DNA of 60,707 nt from a virus: IMG/VR virus record IMGVR_UViG_3300033153_003461, positions 1 through 60,707 of that record; one strand, written 5' to 3'. Both the position numbers and the translations under genes were made by a program. This document shows positions 26,454 to 33,629 of this stretch, one piece after another. Under the pieces are notes generated by a model that did no database searches, was not told where the DNA came from, and worked only from the letters and a program-made list of their open reading frames with translations. Every line of letters starts with the position of its first letter. Position 1 is the stretch's first letter.

Positions 26454-28474
26454 TATGAAAAAAGTTTATTTCTTTTTCTACCAAAGAGTCCCCTTGACTC
26501 TGTAAATAGAATATTTTTCTTATTTTGTTTACGGAATGATGAAAATCTTTCATCTTCCTTTGCACCCACTTTACCTATCATTGGATCTAGTTTCATTGCT
26601 AGTCCTATAGCTAACTCAGCTGCAATAATTCGGTCAAAGTTACCTGACTCGTTATATTGTATCATTTCTTCGAGCAGTACAGGGTCTAATATTTTAGACA
26701 TACCTTTTACCTCTGATACTGTTTCTCCTTCTTCATTGGTTTCTGTGTGTACCACTTCTTCAGTGTATTTCTTCAAACAACTATGTAAGAAGTCTCGTAT
26801 CTTTTCTGAAGATCTATGTATACCGTAGTCACGTCTCACGGTAGTATTTGGTACTATTTCTTTTAACCACTGTGGTTGTTTTTCTAAATAATGAGCATCC
26901 CCTTTGTTAATCATGTAGTCAATAAAGGATATCTCATCATTTTCACACAATGCTCTTGCATTGTAGTACTTTATTAGATATCTAGCTTGTTCTTCCCAGG
27001 TTTCTTTCTTGTCTGGACGTGCACAATAGCTTGCAACAAACATATCTTGGTACTTTTCTCCAGATATAGCATGCATACGCTTATATATGTATACAGAACC
27101 TAATGATGAGCTATATGCTGATTTACCCTGTCTATATGGGTCAATACCTGCAACATATAAGCCATATGGAGGATTTTCTATAGGAAACTCGTATATAATC
27201 ACCGGTGCATCCTTCATATCAGTCTGCTTTAGTGGAAAGTTAGTTATAGGAAGCTTATCTGTAAAATCATGCTTTACTCCTTCTCCATCATCGTATAATA
27301 TAACAGGTGTACCTGTTTTTTCTTGTTCTGATATTCTATACTTCTGACGCTTAGCTGCTTCTATGTCAAATATGTTTGTATCTTCATTCAAGAATATATC
27401 ATCTACGTCTTGAGGATAATACATCTTTTCTTTTAAGTAAGCAACTCTATCACCAGCCTTCTTTAATCTTTCTAGGATATCGTTTGTGATCTCTGTTGCC
27501 TTCTCTTCATTTGATACTAGCATAGGGATCTTAGAAAGGGAAGAAGACTTTTCTTTATTCAAGAAATTACCTAATGTGGATTCTTCTTTTGCCTCCATTC
27601 TATATTTATGTGATATGAATAATCCATGAACACGCTTCTCATCTTTTTGGTTATTGTACGTAAGAAAGTTAAAATTATCTACGTCAAACATTAATGACTT
27701 TGCATCCATAAACATTTTCATGTCACCACCTGTACCTGTAAGAATGGGACTACAACCCCATCCAAAAGGTGTGGTAAATCCTGGTATTGCAGCTTGTAAG
27801 CCACGTAAGAAGTTACCTTTACCTATCTCATCAATAATAAGTCTACGAGGCTTTGTACCTGCAATAGCTTCTTCATTGTTACCTCCATCCAAGTTACGAA
27901 TAAGGATCTGTGAGAATGGTATTCTTGTACCAGATTTAGTTTTTATACCAAGTGTTACTTGATTTTTCCAGTTATCTTCTACTCTTTGCCATCTCCATTC
28001 TTTTGGTAAAAAGTTTAAACCTTTATCAATCTTATCTGTAATTAACTTTATATCAGGTGCATTCAAACCTGCAATAATGTTTTGAGAGTTTTCATCAAAG
28101 GTAGCACCATGACCAATGTAACTAGCTTCTATCACTGACTTAGCAAAACGTCTAATTCCTAATATCACTAGACCTTTCTTTTCTTTGTGAGCTCTATCTA
28201 TCTCATTAGTTACCAACCACTCATTGTCACGTAATAATGGATTTGAATACTTTTGATTAATCCTACCGTACTCATCAATTATATCTACCTCTGTGTGCCA
28301 GAAGTTTAAGTGCCAATATAAGAATGGATTTATATATGTACCATCTACCGTACATCCATTCATACACACCTCCTTATGAAAATCAAAGAATGCTTTATGT
28401 TCTTCTGAGTCTGGATCTGGAATTCGTTTCTGATTTATAAACCACTCAGAGTATTGCAAGTTTTGATAATCCAT
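26453..28474 (-). CDS. terL: Terminase large subunit
   Basis: 673 residues, the DNA-packaging motor. The ATPase domain has a variant Walker A at 106-113 (GIRRFAKS) and Walker B at 210-218 (RRLIIDEIG). The nuclease domain begins with VAGIDPYRQ at 441-449 (Asp445), followed by CENDEIS and later GNFDRIIAAELA, consistent with RNase H-fold metal ligands. The Walker A lacks the usual second Gly before Lys (FAKS), as in other large phage terminases. It overlaps both neighbours at start/stop codons, showing coupled translation. Confidence 0.9.
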   Translation of the reverse strand: MDYQNLQYSEWFINQKRIPDPDSEEHKAFFDFHKEVCMNGCTVDGTYINPFLYWHLNFWHTEVDIIDEYGRINQKYSNPLLRDNEWLVTNEIDRAHKEKKGLVILGIRRFAKSVIEASYIGHGATFDENSQNIIAGLNAPDIKLITDKIDKGLNFLPKEWRWQRVEDNWKNQVTLGIKTKSGTRIPFSQILIRNLDGGNNEEAIAGTKPRRLIIDEIGKGNFLRGLQAAIPGFTTPFGWGCSPILTGTGGDMKMFMDAKSLMFDVDNFNFLTYNNQKDEKRVHGLFISHKYRMEAKEESTLGNFLNKEKSSSLSKIPMLVSNEEKATEITNDILERLKKAGDRVAYLKEKMYYPQDVDDIFLNEDTNIFDIEAAKRQKYRISEQEKTGTPVILYDDGEGVKHDFTDKLPITNFPLKQTDMKDAPVIIYEFPIENPPYGLYVAGIDPYRQGKSAYSSSLGSVYIYKRMHAISGEKYQDMFVASYCARPDKKETWEEQARYLIKYYNARALCENDEISFIDYMINKGDAHYLEKQPQWLKEIVPNTTVRRDYGIHRSSEKIRDFLHSCLKKYTEEVVHTETNEEGETVSEVKGMSKILDPVLLEEMIQYNESGNFDRIIAAELAIGLAMKLDPMIGKVGAKEDERFSSFRKQNKKNILFTESRGLFGRKRNKLFS

Positions 28475-28803
28475 TAATCTCTAGTTTTTAGAAAATCTTC
28501 AGCCATGCTACCTAGTGCTGCACCTCCTCTTGTTTCTACTTTTTTAACTTCCTTCTCACGAAGATTGTCTACCTGACCTAATAAGGCTAAGTAGTTTTTC
28601 ATGGTATCTTGTATAAATTTACCTTGTGATTCAATAGAAGCTACAACCATAGGTATAGATCCACCATTTGCAGTTTGCTTATACTCTATCCTGTCTTTTA
28701 AAGATGGAAGAGGATTTGCATCTACATAAGCTTTCCATTGGACCAACTGTTGTTCAGCCCAATCTAATTCTGCATTTATGTATGTAGTTTTCTTTACTGG
28801 CAT
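28474..28803 (-). CDS. Small protein upstream of TerL, possible small terminase
   Basis: 109 residues, helical and charged (LDWAEQQLVQWKAYVD; coiled-coil VDNLREKEVKKVETR). It ends at the TerL start codon. Position and size would suit a terminase small subunit, but I see no clear HTH, so this is a positional guess. Confidence 0.45.
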   Translation of the reverse strand: MPVKKTTYINAELDWAEQQLVQWKAYVDANPLPSLKDRIEYKQTANGGSIPMVVASIESQGKFIQDTMKNYLALLGQVDNLREKEVKKVETRGGAALGSMAEDFLKTRD

Positions 28804-28810
28804 TCATTTC

Positions 28811-29059
28811 TTATTTGCCTATTGACATTCCGTCTTCTATAATTTTGTTTAAATCAAAATTATCATCAAGTAACTCCACTGCATCCAGTTTAGCTTGGTA
28901 GTCATTTAGGAGATTATAAAACTTTTTATCTGAGATAGACCATACATCTTCTCCATCTAATGCTGTGGCAATATGTTTGCCTATGTTCATTTTAGGGTGA
29001 GTCTTTTTAAGAAGGTCTATAATATTAATTATCTTTTGTACGTACATTGGTTTAATCAA
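28811..29059 (-). CDS. Small helical protein, 82 aa
   Basis: Helical, mildly acidic (YVQKIINIIDLLKKTHPKMN; NLLNDYQAKLDAVELL). It overlaps the upstream gene by eight bases. Unknown; part of the early-late packaging operon. Confidence 0.5.
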   Translation of the reverse strand: MIKPMYVQKIINIIDLLKKTHPKMNIGKHIATALDGEDVWSISDKKFYNLLNDYQAKLDAVELLDDNFDLNKIIEDGMSIGK

Positions 29060-29342
29060 TTAGGTCATTTATATCTTCGTCTGATATAGGGGGTAAATTT
29101 TCTTCGTAATCTTGTTCGGTAACCATATACTCTGGATCAGTGTCATACATTTTGTTTTCTTCTGTTTCTTGATCGATATAGTACTCAGGTTTAACTGTAA
29201 TTTTAATCATGTCTTGATCTGAGTCAGTTGGTTCACCTTCTATATCTATAAAGTCCGCACCATCATCATATATCTTCTTAAGCATATCTATTAATGCTAT
29301 AATAGACACTTTTCTTAGTTTTGTAAATCTCTTTGCACTCAT
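29052..29342 (-). CDS. Acidic small protein, 96 aa
   Basis: A basic N-terminus (MSAKRFTKLRK) is followed by a very acidic C-terminal two thirds (DIEGEPTDSDQD; YEENLPPISDEDINDL). It may be a DNA-mimic or an assembly partner. Start and stop overlap its neighbours, so it is translated with them. Not recognised. Confidence 0.5.
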   Translation of the reverse strand: MSAKRFTKLRKVSIIALIDMLKKIYDDGADFIDIEGEPTDSDQDMIKITVKPEYYIDQETEENKMYDTDPEYMVTEQDYEENLPPISDEDINDLID

Positions 29343-29641
29343 AACTCATGTTCTTCAATTACATCTTGTTGTTCATCATTTAACACTGCCAACCATTTGT
29401 GTATAGGGCATTCGCAAGATAGGCATTTTGTTTTAGCTGACAAAGTACAACCGCAACTAACACAATGTGCATCCGGTCTAACTACCTTATGATTCTTTGA
29501 ATGGTTAGGACAAGCTTCACATATGGCCATACGTTCTGCACTCACCAAGTCTATCTGCTCCACCATATCGGCATCAGGGAGTAGCTTATTCTTCCATCCT
29601 TCGTATATCTGACCTACGTTGATTTTTAGATTTTTATACAT
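29339..29641 (-). CDS. Zinc-binding Cys-rich protein, 100 aa
   Basis: Eight Cys in paired knuckles: CEAC near residue 41, CVSCGC near 60 and CLSCEC near 73, then PIHKW. This is a treble-clef or double zinc-ribbon pattern seen in small phage proteins next to packaging genes. Function is unknown. It overlaps the genes on both sides. Confidence 0.6.
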   Translation of the reverse strand: MYKNLKINVGQIYEGWKNKLLPDADMVEQIDLVSAERMAICEACPNHSKNHKVVRPDAHCVSCGCTLSAKTKCLSCECPIHKWLAVLNDEQQDVIEEHEL

Positions 29642-29994
29642 TAGTCCTTTAGTTTTGGTTTTATAGAATTCAATGTTAAGTTGAGATTGCTAAGTTTACT
29701 CTTTATCACATCTAACTTTTTTGTTGGCAATGTACCTTCGGCTAGTTGCTGTTCGTAAACTTTTTTTATTTTTTCTAACTTCTCAACATGCCTTTCGGCC
29801 TTGGATTTGTTAAATATAAACTTTCCAAATCCGGAAATTTCTACACTGTTGTTTGTCTTTGTAGCGTCTTCAGCAGAATTAAACTGATGTGTAATCACTT
29901 GACTGATCACTCTTTCACTCACTACTAGACCCACTGCCATCTTCTTCACTATATGTTCTCTCAGTGTCGTTACTGTCTTGTCTATCTTCTTCAT
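29641..29994 (-). CDS. IHF/HU-like DNA-bending protein
   Basis: 117 residues. VSERVISQVITHQFNSAEDA ... VEISGFGKFIFNKSKAER matches the HU/IHF helix pair and GFGxF turn. A Lys-rich helical tail (to residue 117) extends beyond the normal ~90 residues. IHF-like genes near TerL are a crAss-like hallmark. The start at 29994 keeps the first helix but overlaps the upstream gene by 80 bases; ATG 29940 (MAVGLVVSER) is a shorter alternative. Confidence 0.7.
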   Translation of the reverse strand: MKKIDKTVTTLREHIVKKMAVGLVVSERVISQVITHQFNSAEDATKTNNSVEISGFGKFIFNKSKAERHVEKLEKIKKVYEQQLAEGTLPTKKLDVIKSKLSNLNLTLNSIKPKLKD

Positions 29995-30343
29995 GCTCTA
30001 GTTGTATGAACAAATTAATATGCTTATCAAAGTCTAAAACTATTACAGGGTTTACCTTCACCTTACTATCTTCTTTGATGAATATACCCACTTTCTTCAG
30101 CTTGCTCACTATATTATTGATCGTAGCTGTTGTTGTGTTATACATCTGACAAAACTCTGTTCTAGCATTAGCATACGTGATTGTACCTTTTATAGCTGTA
30201 TAAGCTACCAATTGTATCTCTCGCTCTGTAAGCTTTAAGTTGTTAAGTGCAGATAGCAATGAATAGTACTTCTGTGCAAGCTTGTACTTATCACTGTGCT
30301 GCATTGCTAGTTTTTGAACTACCTTATTATTCTGTGCTTCCAT
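29915..30343 (-). CDS. Winged-helix-like protein, first gene of the leftward operon
   Basis: 142 residues. A helical, HTH-type region (LKLTEREIQLVAYTA; MYNTTTATINNIVSKLKKVG) and a wing-like strand (VKVNPVIVLDFDKH) are followed by a strongly acidic tail (about residues 115-142). It is the first gene after the divergent promoter, so it may regulate late or structural transcription. DNA binding is inferred from the HTH pattern. Confidence 0.6.
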   Translation of the reverse strand: MEAQNNKVVQKLAMQHSDKYKLAQKYYSLLSALNNLKLTEREIQLVAYTAIKGTITYANARTEFCQMYNTTTATINNIVSKLKKVGIFIKEDSKVKVNPVIVLDFDKHINLFIQLEHEEDRQDSNDTERTYSEEDGSGSSSE

Positions 30344-30372
30344 TATTTAGTTATATTGGCTTTTACTATATG

Positions 30373-30405
30373 CAAATATATAAAAAAAATATTTGACTTA
30401 TCAAA
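30373..30405 (-). promoter_or_regulatory. Leftward Bacteroidota-type promoter of the structural operon
   Basis: Minus strand: TTTG (complement of 30402-30405), a 21-base spacer, then TATATTTG (complement of 30373-30380), matching the TTTG/TAnnTTTG consensus. Transcription would begin about 20 bases before ATG 30343. Confidence 0.7.
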
Positions 30406-30407
30406 CT

Positions 30408-30415
30408 TATCTTTG
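30408..30415 (+). promoter_or_regulatory. Rightward -7 element
   Basis: TATCTTTG matches TAnnTTTG on the plus strand, facing the rightward operon. No good TTTG lies 19-21 bases upstream (the nearest, 30392-30395, is 12 bases away), so the promoter is weaker or needs an activator. Confidence 0.45.
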
Positions 30416-30483
30416 TAGAAAAGCTATATTATGTATAAACATTCATCGATTCACTGGTCCACAGGAGCATCGATAAGAGGGAT

Positions 30484-30500
30484 GCTTAGAATCACTAAGC
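30484..30500 (+). other. Leader hairpin (6-bp stem)
   Basis: GCTTAG (30484-30489) pairs perfectly with CTAAGC (30495-30500) around a 5-base loop, directly before the CCCA repeats. Confidence 0.45.
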
Positions 30501-30641
30501 CCACCCACCCACCAAAGGTATAACATTATATCCCAAAGTTCCAAATTTTTAAATGCCCTTTTTCTAAAACACCCTCCCCCCATCGTGTGTGTGCGATAGG
30601 AGACCCCTTCCCATTGAAACCCCACTAAAAAAAAGCGTGGT

Positions 30642-30655
30642 GGGGGTAGTCCCCC
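30642..30655 (+). other. GGGGG-TAGT-CCCCC hairpin in the leader
   Basis: A compact 5-bp GC stem followed by TTT, 35 bases before ATG 30691. It could be an attenuator or a structure that controls translation of the first rightward gene. Confidence 0.45.
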
Positions 30656-30690
30656 TTTGACAAAACACGTAACACTAAATACATAATACA

Positions 30691-31092
30691 ATGAGTAGTA
30701 CATTATTAAACTGGAACACCTTTGTTCCAACAGAAAGAGAAGAAATCGGAATGGTTGCAGAACTGTGTGGCCCAAACGGAACTTTAAACCTTGTTCCAAG
30801 CAACTTTGCTAACCCTGATAAGCGTGTTGTGGTTGTGCTTAAACGTGAGGACGGTACATCAACAGCTATCACTTGTTCATCACGAGTTAGTGAGGGTGTT
30901 AGAGCCAAGGACATTACTATTAGCAATCTGTTTGGCTTTACTGTTTACAAACAAATCAATAGCACAACAGGCGAAGAATACGCTATGATAGGAATGCCTT
31001 CAGGCAACTCAACTCTCATCAGCTTTAAGAACGAGGGTGTTGTTGACTATCAACCAGAACTTGTCAACACTGATGACTTAGTAGCATTCTAA
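30691..31092 (+). CDS. First rightward gene, unknown 133-aa protein
   Basis: Beta-rich soluble protein (KRVVVVLKREDGTSTAI, YAMIGMPSGNSTLI) with an acidic C-terminus. It has a long structured leader and a hairpin (31110-31137) directly after it, so it may be a separately controlled, abundant early product. Its codons are more GC-rich than those of most neighbours by eye. Not recognised. Confidence 0.6.
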   Translation: MSSTLLNWNTFVPTEREEIGMVAELCGPNGTLNLVPSNFANPDKRVVVVLKREDGTSTAITCSSRVSEGVRAKDITISNLFGFTVYKQINSTTGEEYAMIGMPSGNSTLISFKNEGVVDYQPELVNTDDLVAF

Positions 31093-31109
31093 TAACTAAC
31101 CAATAAGAG

Positions 31110-31137
31110 CTTGGAGTGGGAGCAATCTCACTCTAAG
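31110..31137 (+). terminator. Hairpin after the first rightward gene
   Basis: CTTGGAGTG pairs with CACTCTAAG (9 bp, one G-T pair). No strong T run follows, so it may be a processing or weak termination site. Confidence 0.45.
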
Positions 31138-31150
31138 TTACTTATATATA

Positions 31151-31184
31151 GGGTGGGAAAGTTAGGGTTGGGCCTTATATAAGG
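31151..31184 (+). other. G-quadruplex motif followed by a 12-bp palindrome
   Basis: GGG-T-GGG-AAAGTTA-GGG-TT-GGG (31151-31172) meets the canonical four-tract G-quadruplex pattern. CCTTATATAAGG (31173-31184) is a perfect palindrome next to it. It lies in a 228-base gap (31093-31320) with no gene, in an AT-rich genome where such G tracts are rare. Confidence 0.55.
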
Positions 31185-31320
31185 AGAATAACAACAAACA
31201 AGGGTAAAGTTGTACATGTTTTACGTGTGTGTGAACACAGTAGTGTACTCACCACCCACTTTAAGCCACTTTTTACCACCTTAGAATATATCACACCTAT
31301 AATATACATATAGCATTAAC

Positions 31321-31458
31321 ATGACAAAAGAAGACATACTATACAGACAAGGTAGATCAGAACAACAGTATGCATCTGCTATGATATGTACAACTATCTC
31401 CTATAGAGGTTTGATAGTTTCCTTTATACTAATACTAATAGATACAATAAGATTATGA
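31321..31458 (+). CDS. Small protein with C-terminal membrane segment, 45 aa
   Basis: Starts MTKEDILYRQGRSEQQYAS and ends with a hydrophobic helix (GLIVSFILILIDTI). It overlaps the next gene as ATGA. It is likely a small early membrane peptide; function unknown. Confidence 0.5.
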   Translation: MTKEDILYRQGRSEQQYASAMICTTISYRGLIVSFILILIDTIRL

Positions 31459-31604
31459 ACCGCAAGATTAAACTACTACCTACAGCATTTCATAAGTTCA
31501 GACAGGTTGCATTTGCAGCTGGTGTGTTCTTTATATGCAGTATACAAAACTCAGAGTACACTGTTGAAGCAGATGACTCTCAATTAGAACAATTAGGATA
31601 TTAA
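31455..31604 (+). CDS. Small protein, 49 aa
   Basis: Basic N-terminus (MNRKIKLLPTAFHKFRQ), one weak hydrophobic segment (VAFAAGVFFICSI) and an acidic tail. It starts inside the previous stop (ATGA), which supports translation. Unknown. Confidence 0.5.
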   Translation: MNRKIKLLPTAFHKFRQVAFAAGVFFICSIQNSEYTVEADDSQLEQLGY

Positions 31605-31610
31605 TACACT

Positions 31611-31718
31611 ATGATTGATACAGTTTGCCTTAAAACTCAATGGACATCAGGCTTAGAGATAACCAACGAGTATCAATCATTTTACAACAAGGGCTGGACT
31701 AACAATCGTGGATTCTAG
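31611..31718 (+). CDS. Tiny protein, 35 aa
   Basis: ATG six bases after the previous stop; contains CLKTQWTSGLEITNEY and ends NKGWTNNRGF*. Supported only by spacing and lack of other coding. Confidence 0.35.
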   Translation: MIDTVCLKTQWTSGLEITNEYQSFYNKGWTNNRGF

Positions 31719-31744
31719 ATAACTATAAGTGTAGGTAGTCTAAC

Positions 31745-31855
31745 ATGCCAAGTCACTTACCTCAACGCTGCAGGAGAGCAGATGAAAGGCCCTTTTATAA
31801 ACTATTAAAAAATCGGAAAGATGAAAACATTACTAATACTACTAATGTTCGTTGA
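31745..31855 (+). CDS. Possible tiny basic protein, 36 aa
   Basis: Starts MPSHLPQRCRRADERPFYKL. It overlaps the next gene by 35 bases, so it may be spurious. Confidence 0.25.
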   Translation: MPSHLPQRCRRADERPFYKLLKNRKDENITNTTNVR

Positions 31856-32168
31856 TGTGTCAGTTACAGCAACGATATATCATGCAGTGCCAGGTCAGAC
31901 AGACAGCACACCATTCATTACAGCATCCAACAAGGTTATCAATAAGGATAATCCTGGTGCACATAGATGGATTGCAGTGTCTAGAGACTTAGAAGCTTTG
32001 GGTTATACATTTGGCACAAGAGTATGTGTTGACAATGCAGGCCCAATGAATGGATACTGGGTGGTGCAAGACAGAATGAATAAGAGATGGAAACACAGAA
32101 TAGACTTTCTAGTTGATGAGTCTATGAAAGGTGGCAAGTGGGAAGACGTAAAAATATACATAGAATGA
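31821..32168 (+). CDS. Secreted 3D-domain (double-psi beta-barrel) protein
   Basis: 115 residues. A signal peptide (MKTLLILLMFVDVSVTA) is followed by a 3D-domain-like core: TIYHAVPGQTDSTPFITAS, RWIAVSRDLEALGY, FGTRVCVDNAGPMNGYW, and VVQDRMNKRWKHRIDFLV with the last Asp set. This fold occurs in MltA C-termini and cell-wall-linked proteins. It could act on or bind peptidoglycan in the periplasm, for example in lysis. The enzymatic role is not shown. Confidence 0.7.
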   Translation: MKTLLILLMFVDVSVTATIYHAVPGQTDSTPFITASNKVINKDNPGAHRWIAVSRDLEALGYTFGTRVCVDNAGPMNGYWVVQDRMNKRWKHRIDFLVDESMKGGKWEDVKIYIE

Positions 32169-32398
32169 GATTCAAAAAGACAAGACAAACTATCAAATAC
32201 AATGGGATCTATTTAGATTGTGTGGGGTACTACGAACCAGGTGAAGCAATGACATACGAATATCCAGGTAGCTCAGCTAACTTTGATGTTCATGAAGTGT
32301 TTGTTGATTCAACAGATATCATGGATTTACTTGATGATACACAGCTAGAAGAGATAGAATTAGAAGTATTGGATGCTATTGATGATAATGATTGGTAG
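32165..32398 (+). CDS. Small protein, basic N-terminus and acidic C-terminus, 77 aa
   Basis: I chose ATG 32165 (MRFKKTRQTIKYN), which overlaps the previous stop as ATGA, over one nine codons earlier. The C-terminus is very acidic (LLDDTQLEEIELEVLDAIDD). Unknown. Confidence 0.5.
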   Translation: MRFKKTRQTIKYNGIYLDCVGYYEPGEAMTYEYPGSSANFDVHEVFVDSTDIMDLLDDTQLEEIELEVLDAIDDNDW

Positions 32399-32413
32399 TT
32401 TAATCAGTGAGTG

Positions 32414-32468
32414 GTGGAGGTCAAGCGTGGAAAAGAAGCGTGCAGGGTTACCGAGTCCCAACCTCCAC
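32414..32468 (+). ncRNA. Compact structured element closed by an 8-bp perfect stem
   Basis: GTGGAGGT (32414-32421) pairs with ACCTCCAC (32461-32468) and encloses a GGG/CCC hairpin (32445-32459) and a direct repeat AGCGTG (two copies, 13 bases apart). It lies in a 110-base gap between small genes. It is 55 bases long, so too short for a tRNA. It could be a small RNA domain or mRNA processing site. Confidence 0.4.
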
Positions 32469-32508
32469 TTACTCTTAATAATAAATAAGAACTTTTAAAA
32501 TAAATACA

Positions 32509-32679
32509 ATGAACAAGCAATATCCAGAAGAAATGACAAGCAACAAGCAGCCACACATAATGTGTCCGGAATGCTTTAAAGGAACTGTAGTGATGAGCTA
32601 CGTACATAAAGAGGGAAGCTGTGACAACTGTGGCACAGAGTTTCACCTATTAGGAAATAACAGATTAAGATATAAATAG
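32509..32679 (+). CDS. Zinc-ribbon protein, 56 aa
   Basis: CPEC and CDNC knuckles about 20 residues apart (MCPECFKGTVV, GSCDNCGTEFHLL) form a zinc ribbon. It ends TAG two bases before the next ATG. It could contact nucleic acid or polymerase. Confidence 0.6.
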   Translation: MNKQYPEEMTSNKQPHIMCPECFKGTVVMSYVHKEGSCDNCGTEFHLLGNNRLRYK

Positions 32680-32680
32680 C

Positions 32681-33160
32681 ATGGGAAAAGAAAGAAACTT
32701 AGTGTGGATAGCAATAGAGCTTGTTCTTCACCATGACTACGATGAAAAGATACTACCAGAAACGTTGTTTATGAACATTCACTATCCTGGTAGTGACAAA
32801 GAGTTTGTAGAGGTTTATCCTTTAGGCTCTGCAGCATATAAAGTTTTTGAGAAAGGTATGATATTACCAGATTCATTTGGATACCCTGTTAAGCCACATA
32901 TTATTGATGACAATGGAATAACAGTTGTTCATCCTGATGAGATAGGTTATTTTGATAATCCAAGAACTGATGATGAGTATGAAATGTTTACAAGTAAGCA
33001 GATGAACATCATTTTACAAGACTTTGATGGTATATGTGAACTACTTGTTTATGAAGACGAACTAGAAGATAATTTTATACAACCTGTATACATAGGTGAT
33101 GATAATTTGGTTGTAATAAGAGGACTAACGCCTAATGAAGATGATGATGAGGCGGACTAA
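32681..33160 (+). CDS. Acidic unknown protein, 159 aa
   Basis: Strongly acidic (DHDYDEKILPE, EVYPLGSAAYKVFE, ending PNEDDDEAD) with no Cys motif beyond one site. It is the longest product of the small-gene cluster. Acidic early phage proteins can mimic DNA or inhibit host factors; that is only a possibility here. Confidence 0.55.
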   Translation: MGKERNLVWIAIELVLHHDYDEKILPETLFMNIHYPGSDKEFVEVYPLGSAAYKVFEKGMILPDSFGYPVKPHIIDDNGITVVHPDEIGYFDNPRTDDEYEMFTSKQMNIILQDFDGICELLVYEDELEDNFIQPVYIGDDNLVVIRGLTPNEDDDEAD

Positions 33161-33170
33161 AAACAATATT

Positions 33171-33410
33171 ATGAGTAAGAAAGAACAGTTTTATGACTAT
33201 GTTTGTAACTCGTGTGATGCAAATTATACGAGCAATGAACATGAGACTGAATGTTTCTATTGTGGTGAAAAGACAATAGTGATTCAGGTTAAAAGGCCAA
33301 GTATAATTAGAGTTAGAAAGAAAACAGCACGCCAGGAGCTTGATGAAGCTCTTGATGCTATGTCTAGCCCTGATTTTGATTGGGATTACGCAATAAATAA
33401 ACACAAATGA
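33171..33410 (+). CDS. Zinc-ribbon protein, 79 aa
   Basis: CNSC and CFYC (YDYVCNSCDANYTSN, ETECFYCGEKTIV) form one ribbon. A basic middle (RPSIIRVRKKTARQ) and an acidic tail follow. I chose ATG 33171 (MSKKEQ) over an earlier ATG overlapping the previous gene. It overlaps the next tiny gene as ATGA. Confidence 0.6.
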   Translation: MSKKEQFYDYVCNSCDANYTSNEHETECFYCGEKTIVIQVKRPSIIRVRKKTARQELDEALDAMSSPDFDWDYAINKHK

Positions 33411-33505
33411 CAAAAGAATTGCTATTAAATAGAATTGAAAAAGGACATACAAATGGGCTTTACGTTTCAAGCGAAATACTGAGAGAGATTAACAAACTTA
33501 AATAA
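33407..33505 (+). CDS. Tiny helical protein, 32 aa
   Basis: MTKELLLNRIEKGHTNG type. It overlaps the previous stop as ATGA and stops two bases before the next ATG, so it is plausible. Unknown. Confidence 0.4.
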   Translation: MTKELLLNRIEKGHTNGLYVSSEILREINKLK

Positions 33506-33507
33506 AT

Positions 33508-33627
33508 ATGGGACTACAAGAAAGAGCAAAGAGAAGACAAGCATTTCAGAGATGGATGCTTATGATCAATAATAAATACATTAAAGACGAGAAACAGATG
33601 CTAGCAGCATACAAGAAAATCAAATAA
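33508..33627 (+). CDS. Tiny basic helical protein, 39 aa
   Basis: Starts MGLQERAKRRQAFQRWML and ends AAYKKIK. It has a tight start and stop fit with both neighbours. Its net positive charge suggests binding to nucleic acid or protein. Unknown. Confidence 0.45.
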   Translation: MGLQERAKRRQAFQRWMLMINNKYIKDEKQMLAAYKKIK

Positions 33628-33629
33628 TT

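Larger units (their letters stand above)
30344..30690. other. Divergent intergenic control region with C-rich leader
   Basis: 347 bases without a convincing gene, between leftward and rightward operons. The left third is AT-rich and carries both promoters. Bases 30470-30660 are unusually C-rich on the plus strand (CCCACCCACCCACC at 30500-30513, a run of six C near 30575, several CCCC) and contain hairpins at 30484-30500 and 30642-30655. Two ATCGAT palindromes lie ~20 bases apart near 30443 and 30470. The region could be a long 5' leader or a replication origin. Confidence 0.55.

Noticed and set aside
30443-30799. 118-codon minus-strand frame in the divergent region
   Set aside because: It overlaps the first rightward gene antisense and the C-rich leader, has no plausible start context, and its composition is not protein-like.
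32414-32468. tRNA gene
   Set aside because: Acceptor-like stem and D-arm-like hairpin are present on the minus strand, but the element is only 55 bases and lacks an anticodon plus T arm.
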